Below, piece after piece: positions 24,990 through 34,118 of a stretch of DNA of 64,000 nt (within the stretch, counting starts at the first letter, position 1; each line of letters begins with the position of its first letter). The notes below the pieces were generated by a model, which saw nothing but the letters and a program-made list of their open reading frames with translations, ran no database searches and was not told the origin of the DNA. Both the position numbers and the translations under genes were made by a program. This DNA is from JACPPO01 sp965262505 (lineage in GTDB: Bacteria; Acidobacteriota; Vicinamibacteria; Vicinamibacterales; UBA2999): positions 310,001 to 374,000 of the forward strand of contig CBDHFM010000030.1 of the NCBI GenBank assembly GCA_965262505.1, read 5' to 3'.

Positions 24990-26192
24990 ATGTTCGCACA
25001 GCGTCTCGCGCAGATATCGCCCTCGGCCACGCTCAAAGTGGCGGCGGAAGCGGAGCGGCTCCGCCGCGCCGGGGTCGACGTCGTGGACTTCAGCGCCGGG
25101 GAGCCGGATTTCCCCACCCCGGAACACGTCAAGGCCGCTGGGAAGACGGCCATCGACGCCAACTTCACGCGGTATACGGTGGTAGCCGGCATCCCTGAGC
25201 TGCGCGAAGCGATTTGCGCCCGCTACACGCGCGACTATGGCATCGAGGTGGCGCCAGGAGAAGTGCTCGTCACGGCTGGCGGCAAACAGGCGCTCTTCAA
25301 CTCGGCGCTCGCGCTCCTCGATCCGGGCGACGAGGTCATCACGCACGCGCCGCACTGGCCCACGATTCCCGAGCAGGTGAAGCTCGTGGGCGCCAAGCCC
25401 GTGATCGTGCCCACGCGCTCAGCCGACGGGTTCGCCGTTCACGCCGATGCGATGGTGGCCGCCATCACGTCGCGGACCAAAGCGATCATCGTCAACTCCC
25501 CGTGCAACCCGACGGGCGCGCTCGTCGATGAGGACGCTGTCGCGGCGATTGCCGAGGCGGCTGCCAAACGCGGCATCTGGGTGCTGATCGATCTCTGCTA
25601 CGAGCAGCTCATCTACGAGAAGGTTCCGCATAACCTGCCGAAGGTGCTGTTCGACCGCCATCGCGACCGGACGATCCTCGCCGGCTCGGCGTCGAAGGCG
25701 TACGCGATGACCGGGTGGCGCTGCGGCTGGACGATCGCTCCGAAGGAGCTGACGTCGGCCTTCAATATGATCCAGGGCCAGTCGACGTCGAACGTCGCGT
25801 CGATCACGCAGAAGGCGGCGCTGGCCGCCGTCAGCGGACCGCAGGACGCCGTCACGGCCATGCTGGACGAGTATCGTGGACGGCGCGACAAGATCCATGA
25901 GTGGTTGACGGAGCATCCCGGGATTCAGTGTGTGAAGCCGAAGGGCGCGTTCTACCTGTTTCCCGACATCTCGGGCCTCCTCTCGCCGGGCGGTCTGAAG
26001 ACGTCGACCGAGTTCGCCCAGGCGCTTCTCGAGAAGGAACATGTAGCCGTGACGCCCGGGGAGGCGTTTGACGCGCCCGGGTACCTGCGGATCTCCTACG
26101 CGACCTCGACGGAGCAGCTACGCGAGGGCGCGACGCGGATCCTGCGCTTCGCGGAATCGCTGCAGCCGGCCAGGGCGAGCGCTTCACGCTGA
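24990..26192 (+). CDS. Class I PLP-dependent aminotransferase, aspartate aminotransferase type
   Basis: 400 residues. The N-terminal FSAGEPDFPTP, the NSPCNPTG motif (169-176), the PLP-binding Lys in SASKAYAM (K236), and GWRCGW then LRISYAT with the substrate-carboxylate Arg near the C-terminus place it in the AspB subgroup Ib. It should transfer amino groups between aspartate (or related amino acids) and 2-oxo acids in the cytoplasm. An RBS (AGGAGAACG) precedes the ATG. Exact specificity cannot be read. Confidence 0.92.
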   Translation: MFAQRLAQISPSATLKVAAEAERLRRAGVDVVDFSAGEPDFPTPEHVKAAGKTAIDANFTRYTVVAGIPELREAICARYTRDYGIEVAPGEVLVTAGGKQALFNSALALLDPGDEVITHAPHWPTIPEQVKLVGAKPVIVPTRSADGFAVHADAMVAAITSRTKAIIVNSPCNPTGALVDEDAVAAIAEAAAKRGIWVLIDLCYEQLIYEKVPHNLPKVLFDRHRDRTILAGSASKAYAMTGWRCGWTIAPKELTSAFNMIQGQSTSNVASITQKAALAAVSGPQDAVTAMLDEYRGRRDKIHEWLTEHPGIQCVKPKGAFYLFPDISGLLSPGGLKTSTEFAQALLEKEHVAVTPGEAFDAPGYLRISYATSTEQLREGATRILRFAESLQPARASASR

Positions 26193-26298
26193 TCACGGAA
26201 CCCCGAGGCGCGGAGGCACCAAGGCGCAGGGCACCGAGGTCCGAGAAACCTGTTGTGGTCGCGGTGTGTCGGCGCCTCGGTGGTTCGTGACAACCGAA

Positions 26299-27690
26299 AT
26301 GCTGGGGAAGTTACCCGAGCGCGTCGTCGCTGAACTGCGTGGGGCCGTTGGCGCCGAGCACGTGCGCGGTGATGCGGCGTCGCTCGACGCCTACGGGCAG
26401 GACGCGCTCGGGAAAGGCCACCCGCCGGACCTTGTCGTCGTCCCGGCCACCACACAGGACATAGCCGCCATCGCGCGGCTGTGCAACGAGCATCGCGTGC
26501 CGCTGGTCGTGCGCGGCGCCGGCACCGGCTACACGGGCGGCGCGGTGCCGACACGCGGCGGCGTCGTCGTCTCGATGGAGCGGCTGAACCGCATTCTCGA
26601 CATCGACCAGACGAACCTGCTGGCCGTCGTCGAACCCAATGTCATCACGGCCGACCTCCAGCGAGCGGTGGAAGAAGTCGGCCTGTTCTATCCGCCGGAT
26701 CCCGCGAGTTTCGAAACCTCATCGATCGGTGGCAATGTGGCCGAGTGCGCCGGCGGCCCGCGCGCGTTCAAGTACGGGACAACGAAGCAGTACGTGCTGG
26801 CGCTCGAGGCGGTGCTGCCCACCGGCGAGATCGTCAAGACCGGATCGAAAGCGGTGAAGAACGTCGTCGGCTACGACCTTACGCGACTCCTGGTCGGATC
26901 CGAAGGGACACTCGCCATCATCACGCAGATTACGCTGCGGCTGATCCCCAAGCCGCCAGCCCGGGCGACGCTCCTTGCACTGTTTCCCGATATTCAAACC
27001 GCGGTGAATGGGGTGACGGCGTTGATCGAGCGACGCGTCGTGCCCAGTGCCCTCGAACTGGTTGATGCGGACTCGCTGAGCGCGGTCAACGACCATCTCG
27101 GCCAGGAGGTCGTTCCGTCCGGCACCGGCGCGGTGTTGATCGCTGAAGCCGACGGCATGCAGGCGGCCGTCGATGACGAGATCGACATGGTGGCCGACGC
27201 GTGCCGGGCAGTGGGCGCGTTCCGTGTGTCACTGGCCGCCAGCGAGGACGACCGGGACCGGTTGTGGAACGTGCGGCGCCTGTTGTCGGCGTCGTTGAAG
27301 GCGACCGGTCTCCTGAAGATCAATCACGACGTCGTCGTGCCGCGCGGACGCGTTCCGGAACTGTTTGACGTCATCCAGAAGATCAGGAAGGACTTTGGTC
27401 TGATGGTTGCCGCGTTCGGCCACGCGGGCGACGGCAACATCCACGTGAACCTGATGGTAGACCGCGCCGATCCTCAGCAGATCGCGCGCGCGGCGAAGGC
27501 CGAGCGCGTGCTCTTCGAGCGCGTCGTCGTGCTGGAAGGGTCGATCAGCGGCGAGCACGGCATCGGGTTCGCGAAGGCGCCCTACGTCAGTATCGAGCTT
27601 TCGCCAGAGGAGATTGCGCTGATGAAGCGCGTGAAGACCGCGTTCGACCCCAACGGGATCCTGAACCCGGGCAAGATCTTTCCGGCCTGA
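26299..27690 (+). CDS. FAD-linked oxidase, glycolate/lactate dehydrogenase (GlcD) type
   Basis: 463 residues from the ATG at 26299; the frame extends upstream but that part is low-complexity. The PCMH-type FAD-binding domain shows VVRGAGTGYTGGAVPTRGGV and DPASFETSSIGGNVAECAGG. The C-terminal FAD-oxidase domain ends with FGHAGDGNIHVNLM, GSISGEHGIGFAK and FDPNGILNPGKIF, all standard for GlcD/D-lactate dehydrogenases. It oxidises a 2-hydroxy acid; the usual GlcE/GlcF partners are not adjacent, so the electron acceptor and substrate are open. Confidence 0.9.
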   Translation: MLGKLPERVVAELRGAVGAEHVRGDAASLDAYGQDALGKGHPPDLVVVPATTQDIAAIARLCNEHRVPLVVRGAGTGYTGGAVPTRGGVVVSMERLNRILDIDQTNLLAVVEPNVITADLQRAVEEVGLFYPPDPASFETSSIGGNVAECAGGPRAFKYGTTKQYVLALEAVLPTGEIVKTGSKAVKNVVGYDLTRLLVGSEGTLAIITQITLRLIPKPPARATLLALFPDIQTAVNGVTALIERRVVPSALELVDADSLSAVNDHLGQEVVPSGTGAVLIAEADGMQAAVDDEIDMVADACRAVGAFRVSLAASEDDRDRLWNVRRLLSASLKATGLLKINHDVVVPRGRVPELFDVIQKIRKDFGLMVAAFGHAGDGNIHVNLMVDRADPQQIARAAKAERVLFERVVVLEGSISGEHGIGFAKAPYVSIELSPEEIALMKRVKTAFDPNGILNPGKIFPA

Positions 27691-27711
27691 CGATCCGCAC
27701 TTCAAGCGGCG

Positions 27712-28209
27712 TCAGCGGAGGGGCTCGGCCGTAGCTCTGTCCGGAGGTTGCGAGAGAAAGAACGCCTCGGCGTTGCGCCGTTCGATCATGTCCGTGAGGA
27801 CGGCCCACAAGACAAGGAGGCCAAAGCCCAACACGATGGCCATCCGGCCGAGGCTCCGTCGCGTGGCTATTGCCGGCCACCCCCTACCCACCGTAGGCCG
27901 CCTCTTACGTGCCGTCGGGCGGGGCGCGGCCGGGCTGCTACTTGTTGCAGGGCTCGGGATGAGCGGTCGCCGGCCGGCGGGCTGGAGATCGGGCTCGCGG
28001 CGGGGAGGTGGATTCCTCAGTGTTCGATAGGCTTCGTTCAGCTCACGAAGCATCTCGGTTGCCCGAGTCCTCGCAGCTGGCGCTCGCGTACGATCGACGC
28101 TGTCGCCGTGCAGGACGAGTGCTCGTTGTCGATAGGCTGCCCGAATCTCGACGAGGGTCGCAGACGGGTCCACTCCGAGGACGACATACAGGTCAGAACG
28201 GTCGTGCAT
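27712..28209 (-). CDS. Membrane-anchored J-domain-like protein with degenerate HPD
   Basis: 165 residues. The N-terminal 65 residues follow the J-domain (LYVVLGVDPSATLVEIRAAY, ELNEAYRTLRNP), but the loop that must read HPD reads HGD (ALVLHGDS). HPD is needed to stimulate DnaK ATPase, so this should not be a normal co-chaperone. A Pro/Ser/Arg-rich linker leads to one membrane helix (IVLGFGLLVLWAVLTDMI) and a short tail. It is probably anchored to the cytoplasmic membrane. A 39-bp repeat lies 39 bp upstream of its start. Confidence 0.75.
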   Translation of the reverse strand: MHDRSDLYVVLGVDPSATLVEIRAAYRQRALVLHGDSVDRTRAPAARTRATEMLRELNEAYRTLRNPPPRREPDLQPAGRRPLIPSPATSSSPAAPRPTARKRRPTVGRGWPAIATRRSLGRMAIVLGFGLLVLWAVLTDMIERRNAEAFFLSQPPDRATAEPLR

Positions 28210-28247
28210 ATCGCGTTGTTACATCCCTGATCGCGTGACCAAGGAAC

Positions 28248-28286
28248 CTCGACGCCCTCAGTCCTTGATCGGCGGCATCCTACCAC
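28248..28286. repeat. 39-bp dispersed repeat, copy 1
   Basis: A block from CTCGACGCCCTCAGTCCTTG to GGCGGCATCCTACCAC is identical to 29621-29659. It lies upstream of the minus-strand J-like gene. Confidence 0.8.
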
Positions 28287-28342
28287 GCACCGCCTCGATG
28301 TCTGGCGGGGGATCGATGAGAGCCGCGTGCGAAGCCTGACGG

Positions 28343-28882
28343 TTAGCCTGCGTCATCCATGGCCACCGCGCTGCGCCAATACTGCATCGTTCGAAGCCCG
28401 ACCGCATCGCGATTGGAAGCATGGATGTCGTCGAGACAGTGAAGGAGTGCCGCCGCATGAGCCGGACAGCCGAGAAGCGTCAAGGAACGCAGAATCCTGG
28501 TGATGCGAAGAAAGTTGTGGCTGCCTGGGTAGAGCCACACCGCGCAGCGCTCGGCGAAATCGCCCGCTCGGACGACCGTGAGCGTGCCAGGCGTGGCCGG
28601 CTCGATGAGAGCCAGGCCGAAGAAGCGCAACATCAGGGCGAACGAACGAAGAAGCTCGACTCGCATCGACGCGTCGGATCTGAACCGATTCATGTCTTCC
28701 CACGAGAGCAGTGGCGCAAACGCATTCGCGGCACTCGGCTCAGGCAGCGGAAACAACCACTGGATGAAGTCATGGGTGTGTTCCAGGTGGTCCAGATCGA
28801 AGCCGCGAACGTCCCGCAGCGAGCGCAGCCGGTGATCGACCCCTTCATTGCGATAGAACGCGATCAGGCCGCTTTCGGGCAT
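28343..28882 (-). CDS. OGFr-domain (opioid growth factor receptor-like) protein
   Basis: 179 residues. The N-terminal half reads LIAFYRNEGVDHRLRSLRDV and LEHTHDFIQWLFPLPEPS, the signature of the OGFr conserved region, which despite its name is found in many bacteria as a stand-alone protein of unknown function. The rest (RILRSLTLLGCPAHAAALLH) is helical and also family-like. Its ATG abuts the stop of the upstream membrane-protein gene (TAAATG), so the two are translationally coupled. Confidence 0.82.
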   Translation of the reverse strand: MPESGLIAFYRNEGVDHRLRSLRDVRGFDLDHLEHTHDFIQWLFPLPEPSAANAFAPLLSWEDMNRFRSDASMRVELLRSFALMLRFFGLALIEPATPGTLTVVRAGDFAERCAVWLYPGSHNFLRITRILRSLTLLGCPAHAAALLHCLDDIHASNRDAVGLRTMQYWRSAVAMDDAG

Positions 28883-29539
28883 TTACGCGGCTGGCGCCGA
28901 GCCTCGGTGCCGCTCGATCCAGACCGCCCACAGCGGAAGCAGCCACAGGACGAGCGTACCCGCCGCCACCGCGGTTGGTGACCCTGGCAACGGCGCCCAC
29001 GGCAGGGTGACCCATATCAGCCCGGTCAGTCCCACCAGACCGATGAGCGCCCACGTACCAGTGCGGTCGCGAGCGGAACTGGTGCCGAGGTACAGCCAGA
29101 GCCCACTAGCGAGCAGGCTCGCTTCGACGAGAATCGTGCCGGGAATCGAGTTCCAGAGTCCGAAGCCCACCATCGGCCCCCCGGGCCACAGGGGAAGGTC
29201 GGGACGGTGCGTGACGAGGTCCAGCGCCCAGTGGCTCAGAACCAGCCCCCCCAGCAGAAGGCCTGCCCGCCACGAGCCAAACAGCCTCCGCCCGAGGAAC
29301 GCAACGACCCCCGACCATCCGATGACCGCCAGGAGGCTGTGACTCCACGGGTAGGAGTCGAAGGCGAGACCCGTGAACGCCGTGTCGCCGGGGTTGACCC
29401 GGACCGTTTCGATCCCGAGCAAGACCAAGATTGGCCACAGCAGGTCGAGGCCGAACGCGGCGGCGACCGATGCGCCGAGCGGTACGCGCGGCTCAACCTT
29501 CTTGGCGCCGAGCGCAACCGCCAGATGACCGACGAACAT
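28883..29539 (-). CDS. Predicted multi-pass membrane protein
   Basis: 218 residues from the ATG at 29539, which has a strong AGGAGGTGGACC ribosome-binding site; the open frame continues upstream but lacks sense there. It begins MFVGHLAVALGAKKVEPRV and contains about six hydrophobic helices, with conserved-looking polar residues (GLAFDSYPWSHSLL, LSHWALDLVTHRPDLPLWPG). The His/Asp-rich first and central segments resemble YdjM/DUF457-type metal-dependent membrane hydrolases, but I cannot assign an activity. It is coupled to the OGFr gene. Confidence 0.75.
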   Translation of the reverse strand: MFVGHLAVALGAKKVEPRVPLGASVAAAFGLDLLWPILVLLGIETVRVNPGDTAFTGLAFDSYPWSHSLLAVIGWSGVVAFLGRRLFGSWRAGLLLGGLVLSHWALDLVTHRPDLPLWPGGPMVGFGLWNSIPGTILVEASLLASGLWLYLGTSSARDRTGTWALIGLVGLTGLIWVTLPWAPLPGSPTAVAAGTLVLWLLPLWAVWIERHRGSAPAA

Positions 29540-29620
29540 GGTCCACCTCCTGTGTCCTGCAGGAACCCTGGTCCGCTCGCCTCCACAACGGACCCGATCA
29601 TGCTCGATCGCCGAAATCGT

Positions 29621-29659
29621 CTCGACGCCCTCAGTCCTTGATCGGCGGCATCCTACCAC
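29621..29659. repeat. 39-bp dispersed repeat, copy 2
   Basis: Identical to 28248-28286 and in the same orientation. It lies 81 bp upstream of the start of the minus-strand membrane-protein gene. Confidence 0.8.
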
Positions 29660-29740
29660 TCGGGCGGGTGGCGCGGGGCGGGCTGCCCGGCGACGTCCGG
29701 CGGCAGGACCTGCCCGCGACCACCTGTCATAATCGCCCGC

Positions 29741-30112
29741 ATGTCCAAGACCGTCGCCGTCGTGGGCGCCTCGAGCGATCGGCGGAAGTTCGGCAACAAG
29801 GCCCTGCGCGCGTTCAAGGCGGAGGGCCATCAGGTGATTCCCATCAATCCCAACGAGCGCGAGGTCGAAGGTATGGCGACCTACGCGTCCGTGCTCGACG
29901 TGCCCGATCGGATCGACATGGCCACTGTGTACGTGCAGCCCGAGGTTGCCCTGCGGCTGCTGCCGGAGTTCGAGCAGAAGCAGATCGAGGAGATCTGGAT
30001 CAATCCTGGAGCCGACAGCCCCGAACTGCTCGCCGAAGCCAGGAGACGGAAGCTGAACGTGATCGTCGCCTGCAGCATCACCGGCGCCGGCCAGGATCCA
30101 TCCGCGTACTAA
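29741..30112 (+). CDS. CoA-binding domain protein, YccU type
   Basis: 123 residues, a single Rossmann-like CoA-binding domain (MSKTVAVVGASSDRRKFGNK, VIPINPNEREVEGMATYAS, EIWINPGADSPELLAEARR). Stand-alone members are small cytoplasmic proteins of unclear role that bind CoA or a nucleotide. The symporter gene starts 16 bp downstream and may be co-transcribed. Confidence 0.88.
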   Translation: MSKTVAVVGASSDRRKFGNKALRAFKAEGHQVIPINPNEREVEGMATYASVLDVPDRIDMATVYVQPEVALRLLPEFEQKQIEEIWINPGADSPELLAEARRRKLNVIVACSITGAGQDPSAY

Positions 30113-30128
30113 TGGTGCTTGGTGCGTC

Positions 30129-31541
30129 GTGAATCTCGTGCTTTTCGGCCTGCTCGCATATCTCCTGCTCATGCTCGGCGTCGGCGCCTGGATCTCACGC
30201 CGCATCAACACCGAGGACGACTACCTGGTGGCCGGCCGCCGGATGGGTCCCGTACTGGTCGCGGCGTCCGTGTTCGCCACCTGGTTCGGCGCCGAGTCGG
30301 TGATCGGCGCGTCGGGCGTTGTCTACACGGATGGACTGTCGGGCGGCAGTGCCGATCCGTTCGGCTATGGGCTGGCGCTGGTCGGCGCAGCGGTGCTGTT
30401 CGCCGTGCCGTTGTGGACACGGGGCCTGACGACCTACGCGGATCTGTTTCGTCAGCGCTACACGCCGGGCGTCGAACGAATGATGGTGCTGGTCTATGTC
30501 CCCACGTCCGTCTTGTGGGCCGCGGCGCAAGTACGGGCGTTCGGCCAGGTCGTCGGCGTCGTCAGCGGCATCGACCTGGAGCTCGCCATCGCGCTTGCCG
30601 CGACCTTCGCCATTCTCTACACGCTGCTTGGCGGTCTGATGGCCGACGCCGTCACGGACCTGATCCAGGGTGGCGCCCTGGTCGTCGGTCTCGTCGTGAT
30701 CTGGCTCGCCGTCATGAGCGAGGCCGGCGGCTGGTCGGCGAGCCTCGCGCTGGTGGAGCCCGAGCGGTTTCAGCCGTTTGGATCGGGTGGGCGTTCTGTC
30801 CTCGAGATCCTGGAGGAATGGTCCGTGCCGGTGATCGGCAGCATGATCACAGTGGAGGTGATGCAGCGGATCATCGCGGCACGTTCACCCGGCGTGGCCC
30901 GATGGGGCACGCTCGGCGGCGCGGGCCTCTACGTGGCGTTCGGCCTGATTCCCGTCTACTTCGGCCTCGCCGGACCCCAGCTCATGCCGGAGCTCGCCGA
31001 TCCGGAACAACTGGTGCCGATGCTGGCCCGCGAGTACCTGGGACCGGTCGCCTACGTGATGTTCGCCGGCGCCCTGGTATCGGTCACCCTCTCGACGGTC
31101 GACTCCGCCCTGCTCGCCGCCGGCGGCATGATGTCGCACAACATCATCGCGCCGCTCATGCCAGGGCTCACGGCGCGCGGCCGCTTGGTCGCCGCACGCG
31201 TCTCCGTCCTCGCGTTCGGCGTGGTCGCGACGCTCCTCGCGCTGGGCAGCCAGTCGATTTACGACCTCGTCTTATTGGCGTCCGCCTTCGGGAGCAGCGG
31301 GTTCTTCGTGGTGGGGTGCTTTGCGTTGTTCTCGACGCGCGGCGGACCGGCCAGCGCGTACTGCGCCTACGTCGTCGGCCTCGTCACCTGGGCCTACGGC
31401 GACTACTGGGCCGACTGGAGCGCGCCCTTCCTCACGTCGCTCGCCTGGTCGCTCGTCGCGTATCTGGTCGTGGCGAGGCTGACGGTCAGGCCTCCGACCG
31501 CGACCCTCGCTTCCCCCGGGGCACCAGGCACAAGGCACTGA
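30129..31541 (+). CDS. Sodium:solute symporter family protein
   Basis: 470 residues from a GTG. About 12-13 hydrophobic helices with SSS-family markers: DDYLVAGRRMGPVLVAASVF in the N-terminus, TLLGGLMADAVTDLIQGGAL in the middle and ALVSVTLSTVDSALLAAGGM towards the C-terminus, the last containing the Ser/Thr residues of the second sodium site. It is an inner-membrane secondary transporter taking up an organic solute with sodium; the substrate is not predictable. Confidence 0.9.
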   Translation: MNLVLFGLLAYLLLMLGVGAWISRRINTEDDYLVAGRRMGPVLVAASVFATWFGAESVIGASGVVYTDGLSGGSADPFGYGLALVGAAVLFAVPLWTRGLTTYADLFRQRYTPGVERMMVLVYVPTSVLWAAAQVRAFGQVVGVVSGIDLELAIALAATFAILYTLLGGLMADAVTDLIQGGALVVGLVVIWLAVMSEAGGWSASLALVEPERFQPFGSGGRSVLEILEEWSVPVIGSMITVEVMQRIIAARSPGVARWGTLGGAGLYVAFGLIPVYFGLAGPQLMPELADPEQLVPMLAREYLGPVAYVMFAGALVSVTLSTVDSALLAAGGMMSHNIIAPLMPGLTARGRLVAARVSVLAFGVVATLLALGSQSIYDLVLLASAFGSSGFFVVGCFALFSTRGGPASAYCAYVVGLVTWAYGDYWADWSAPFLTSLAWSLVAYLVVARLTVRPPTATLASPGAPGTRH

Positions 31542-31657
31542 CCGCAATCACTCCTAATCAATAGGGGGGAGCGCCTGGCGCATGTATCACGTTATTTTAT
31601 GATGTAGGAATAACTATCAATTTGACTGATGACGTGCCATGGGGCAGACTAGCGCAC

Positions 31658-33379
31658 ATGCCCAAACGCACAGGCGCGCAGCTCATCTGGGAATGCCTGG
31701 TTCACGAGGGGGTCCAGACTGTTTTCGGGTACCCGGGCGGCGCGATCCTGCCGGCCTACGACGCGATGCTCGACTACCCGGTCCGGCACGTGCTCGTTCG
31801 TCACGAGCAGGGCGCCACGCACATGGCCGACGGCTACGCCCGCGCGAGCGGGGGCGTGGGGGTCGCAATAGCCACCTCCGGCCCCGGCGCCACGAACATG
31901 GTGACCGGGATCGCCACGGCGATGATGGACTCGTCGCCGATCGTCTGCATCACCGGCCAGGTGCCCGGCAGGATGATCGGCTATGACGCGTTTCAGGAAA
32001 CCGACATCTGCGGCATCACACTGCCGATCACCAAGCATAACTACCTGGTGACGAGCGTTGAAGACATCATGCCGGCGATGAAGGAGGCCTTCCATCTGGC
32101 CAAGTCGGGACGGCCGGGTCCGGTGCTCGTCGATATTACGAAGGACGCGCAACAGGCGTCGTTCGATTGGGAATGGGACCCGCGTCCCGTGAGACTGCCC
32201 GGCTATCGTCCCGACATGCCCATTCCGCGCGCCGCCCTCGCCAAGGCGCTGGGGCTGATTCGTGGCTCGAAGCGCCCGATCATCCTGGCGGGCCAGGGCG
32301 TGATTCAGAGCGGCGCGATGAACGATCTGCTCGAGTTCGCCGAACGTATCAACGCGCCGATCGCCTTGACGCTGCTCGGGTTGGGTGGCGTCCCCGCGAG
32401 CCACCGGCTCAACCTGGGCATGATGGGCATGCACGGCGAGGCGTGGGTCAATCATGCCATCCAGGAAGCGGACCTGCTGATGGCCTTCGGCATGCGCTTT
32501 GACGACCGTGTGACGGGCAACGCCGGCACGTACGCGCCGAATGCGAAGAAGCTGCACGTGGACATCGATCCCTCGGAGATCAACAAGAACGTCCCGGTCG
32601 ACGCCGCCATCGTCGGCGATCTGCGCGCGACGCTCAGGGATCTGATTGAGACGTTGGAACCGACGGATCACGGGCCCTGGATCGCCTACATTGACTCGAT
32701 GAAGGGCGATGCCGCGGTGCGCGACATTCAAAAGCTGCCCAATAGCGGCCACCTTTACGCCGCACACGTCATCAACGACATCTGGCGCATCACGGAGGGC
32801 AAGGCCGTGGTCGTGACCGACGTCGGCCAGCACCAGATGTGGGAGGCGCAGTACTACCATCACGAGACGCCGCGCTCGCTGATTACCTCCGGCGGGCTCG
32901 GCACGATGGGCTTTGCGCTCCCGGCCGCGATCGGCGCCAAGATGGCACGTCCCGACGCCGAGGTCTGGGCGATCGTGGGCGACGGAGGCTTCCAGATGAC
33001 GCAGGCGGAGCTGACGACCGCCGCGCAGGAAGGCGTCAAGGTCAACGTTGCCATCATCAACAACGGCTACCTCGGGATGGTGCGGCAGTGGCAGGAGTTC
33101 TTCTACGAACGGCGCTACGCGGCGACGCCGCTCCGCAGCCCTGACTTCGTGAAGATTGCGGAGGCGCATGGCCTCGCGGGCTTCCGCGTTGACTCCCGCG
33201 GACAGGTCGCTGACGTCGTGCATCGCGCCCGGGCGTCCGAGGAGACGGTGCTGATCGACTTCCGCGTCGAGCAGGAGGACAGCGTGTACCCGATGGTGCC
33301 GGCGGGTGCCGATCTCGGCGCCATGATCCGGCGTCCGGAGCCCTCGGTGCTCGCGGAGACAGGGGCGGATCCTGTCTAG
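31658..33379 (+). CDS. ilvB: Acetolactate synthase large subunit
   Basis: 573 residues from the ATG at 31658 (MPKRTGAQLIWECLVHEGVQ); a TTG 36 bp upstream would add 12 unlikely residues. ThDP enzyme markers: VFGYPGGAILPAYDAM, RHEQGATHMADGYARASG with the catalytic Glu, and the ThDP motif GDGGFQMTQ to INNGYLGMVRQWQ. It condenses two pyruvates, or pyruvate and 2-oxobutyrate, in the first common step of Val/Leu/Ile synthesis. It heads the ilvB-ilvN-ilvC-ilvD operon. The 115-bp upstream region is AT-rich; I see no T-box and cannot identify a leader peptide with confidence. Confidence 0.95.
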   Translation: MPKRTGAQLIWECLVHEGVQTVFGYPGGAILPAYDAMLDYPVRHVLVRHEQGATHMADGYARASGGVGVAIATSGPGATNMVTGIATAMMDSSPIVCITGQVPGRMIGYDAFQETDICGITLPITKHNYLVTSVEDIMPAMKEAFHLAKSGRPGPVLVDITKDAQQASFDWEWDPRPVRLPGYRPDMPIPRAALAKALGLIRGSKRPIILAGQGVIQSGAMNDLLEFAERINAPIALTLLGLGGVPASHRLNLGMMGMHGEAWVNHAIQEADLLMAFGMRFDDRVTGNAGTYAPNAKKLHVDIDPSEINKNVPVDAAIVGDLRATLRDLIETLEPTDHGPWIAYIDSMKGDAAVRDIQKLPNSGHLYAAHVINDIWRITEGKAVVVTDVGQHQMWEAQYYHHETPRSLITSGGLGTMGFALPAAIGAKMARPDAEVWAIVGDGGFQMTQAELTTAAQEGVKVNVAIINNGYLGMVRQWQEFFYERRYAATPLRSPDFVKIAEAHGLAGFRVDSRGQVADVVHRARASEETVLIDFRVEQEDSVYPMVPAGADLGAMIRRPEPSVLAETGADPV

Positions 33380-33511
33380 ATTCGGGCTGCCTTGGTCTCT
33401 AGTCGGCGGTCGTTAGTTCTTGGTCTTTGGCGGTCTGGTCGTCCCTGTGCTCTTGTCTTTGCGCTTACTAAAGACAGAGACTAAAGCTCAGAGACAGGGT
33501 TACATTTCGTA

Positions 33512-34009
33512 ATGCATCATGCTCTCGTTGCGCTGGTGGAAGACAAGCCGGGCGTACTCAATCGCGTGGCGTCGCTCTTCCGCCGTCGCAATTTCAACAT
33601 CGAGTCGCTGACGGTCGGCCGCACTGCGGAGCTCGGTATCTCGCGCATGACAATCGTCATCGACAGCGACCAGGCGAGCGCCGAGCGCGTCACGGCCTAT
33701 CTGTACAAGCTCGTCAACGTGCTGGAGGTCGAGGATCACGGCTCGGTGCCGGCGGTGGCGCGCGATCTCGCGCTGGTCAAGGTCACCGTCGGCGGCCACG
33801 GCCGCGCTGAACTGCTGCGGATCGTCGACGAGACGCGCGCGCACATCGTGGACACGGGCGAACGGACGATGACGCTGGAGATCACCGGCGAGCCGCCGCA
33901 GTTGGACGCGGTGATCGGCCGGCTGGAGTCGTTCGGCATTATCGAGATGGTGCGGACGGGGCAGGTATCGATGCGGCGCGGAGACACGGCCCTGTCCGCG
34001 GCGCGGTAG
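33512..34009 (+). CDS. ilvN: Acetolactate synthase small (regulatory) subunit
   Basis: 165 residues with the N-terminal ACT domain (HALVALVEDKPGVLNRVASL, NFNIESLTVGRT) and the C-terminal regulatory domain. Such subunits activate the large subunit and confer valine feedback inhibition. It lies 132 bp after ilvB; the gap contains no gene. The length matches IlvH/IlvN of about 160 residues. Confidence 0.94.
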   Translation: MHHALVALVEDKPGVLNRVASLFRRRNFNIESLTVGRTAELGISRMTIVIDSDQASAERVTAYLYKLVNVLEVEDHGSVPAVARDLALVKVTVGGHGRAELLRIVDETRAHIVDTGERTMTLEITGEPPQLDAVIGRLESFGIIEMVRTGQVSMRRGDTALSAAR

Positions 34010-34118
34010 TGTCGGTCCGGAATCGTGTCCGGCCAAAGCTGGACCCTGCGATCGACGATCGTTCAACATAGGGTTTGCCCTCAGGCGGACGGTGGCAGAC
34101 CAATAACAGGAGACAGAG

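Noticed and set aside
26068..26298. 77-codon N-terminal extension of the GlcD-type oxidase
   Set aside because: It overlaps the 3' end of the aminotransferase gene and is low-complexity; the ATG at 26299 fits the family start.
28248..29659. Possible CRISPR repeats
   Set aside because: Only two copies 1.37 kb apart with genes in between; no spacer array.
30119..31564. 481-codon plus-strand frame over the symporter
   Set aside because: Out-of-frame reading of the SSS transporter gene; arginine-rich without hydrophobic helices.
33380..33511. Possible tRNA or riboswitch between ilvB and ilvN
   Set aside because: No cloverleaf, T-box or other recognisable structure; only short repeats of ACAGAGAC type.
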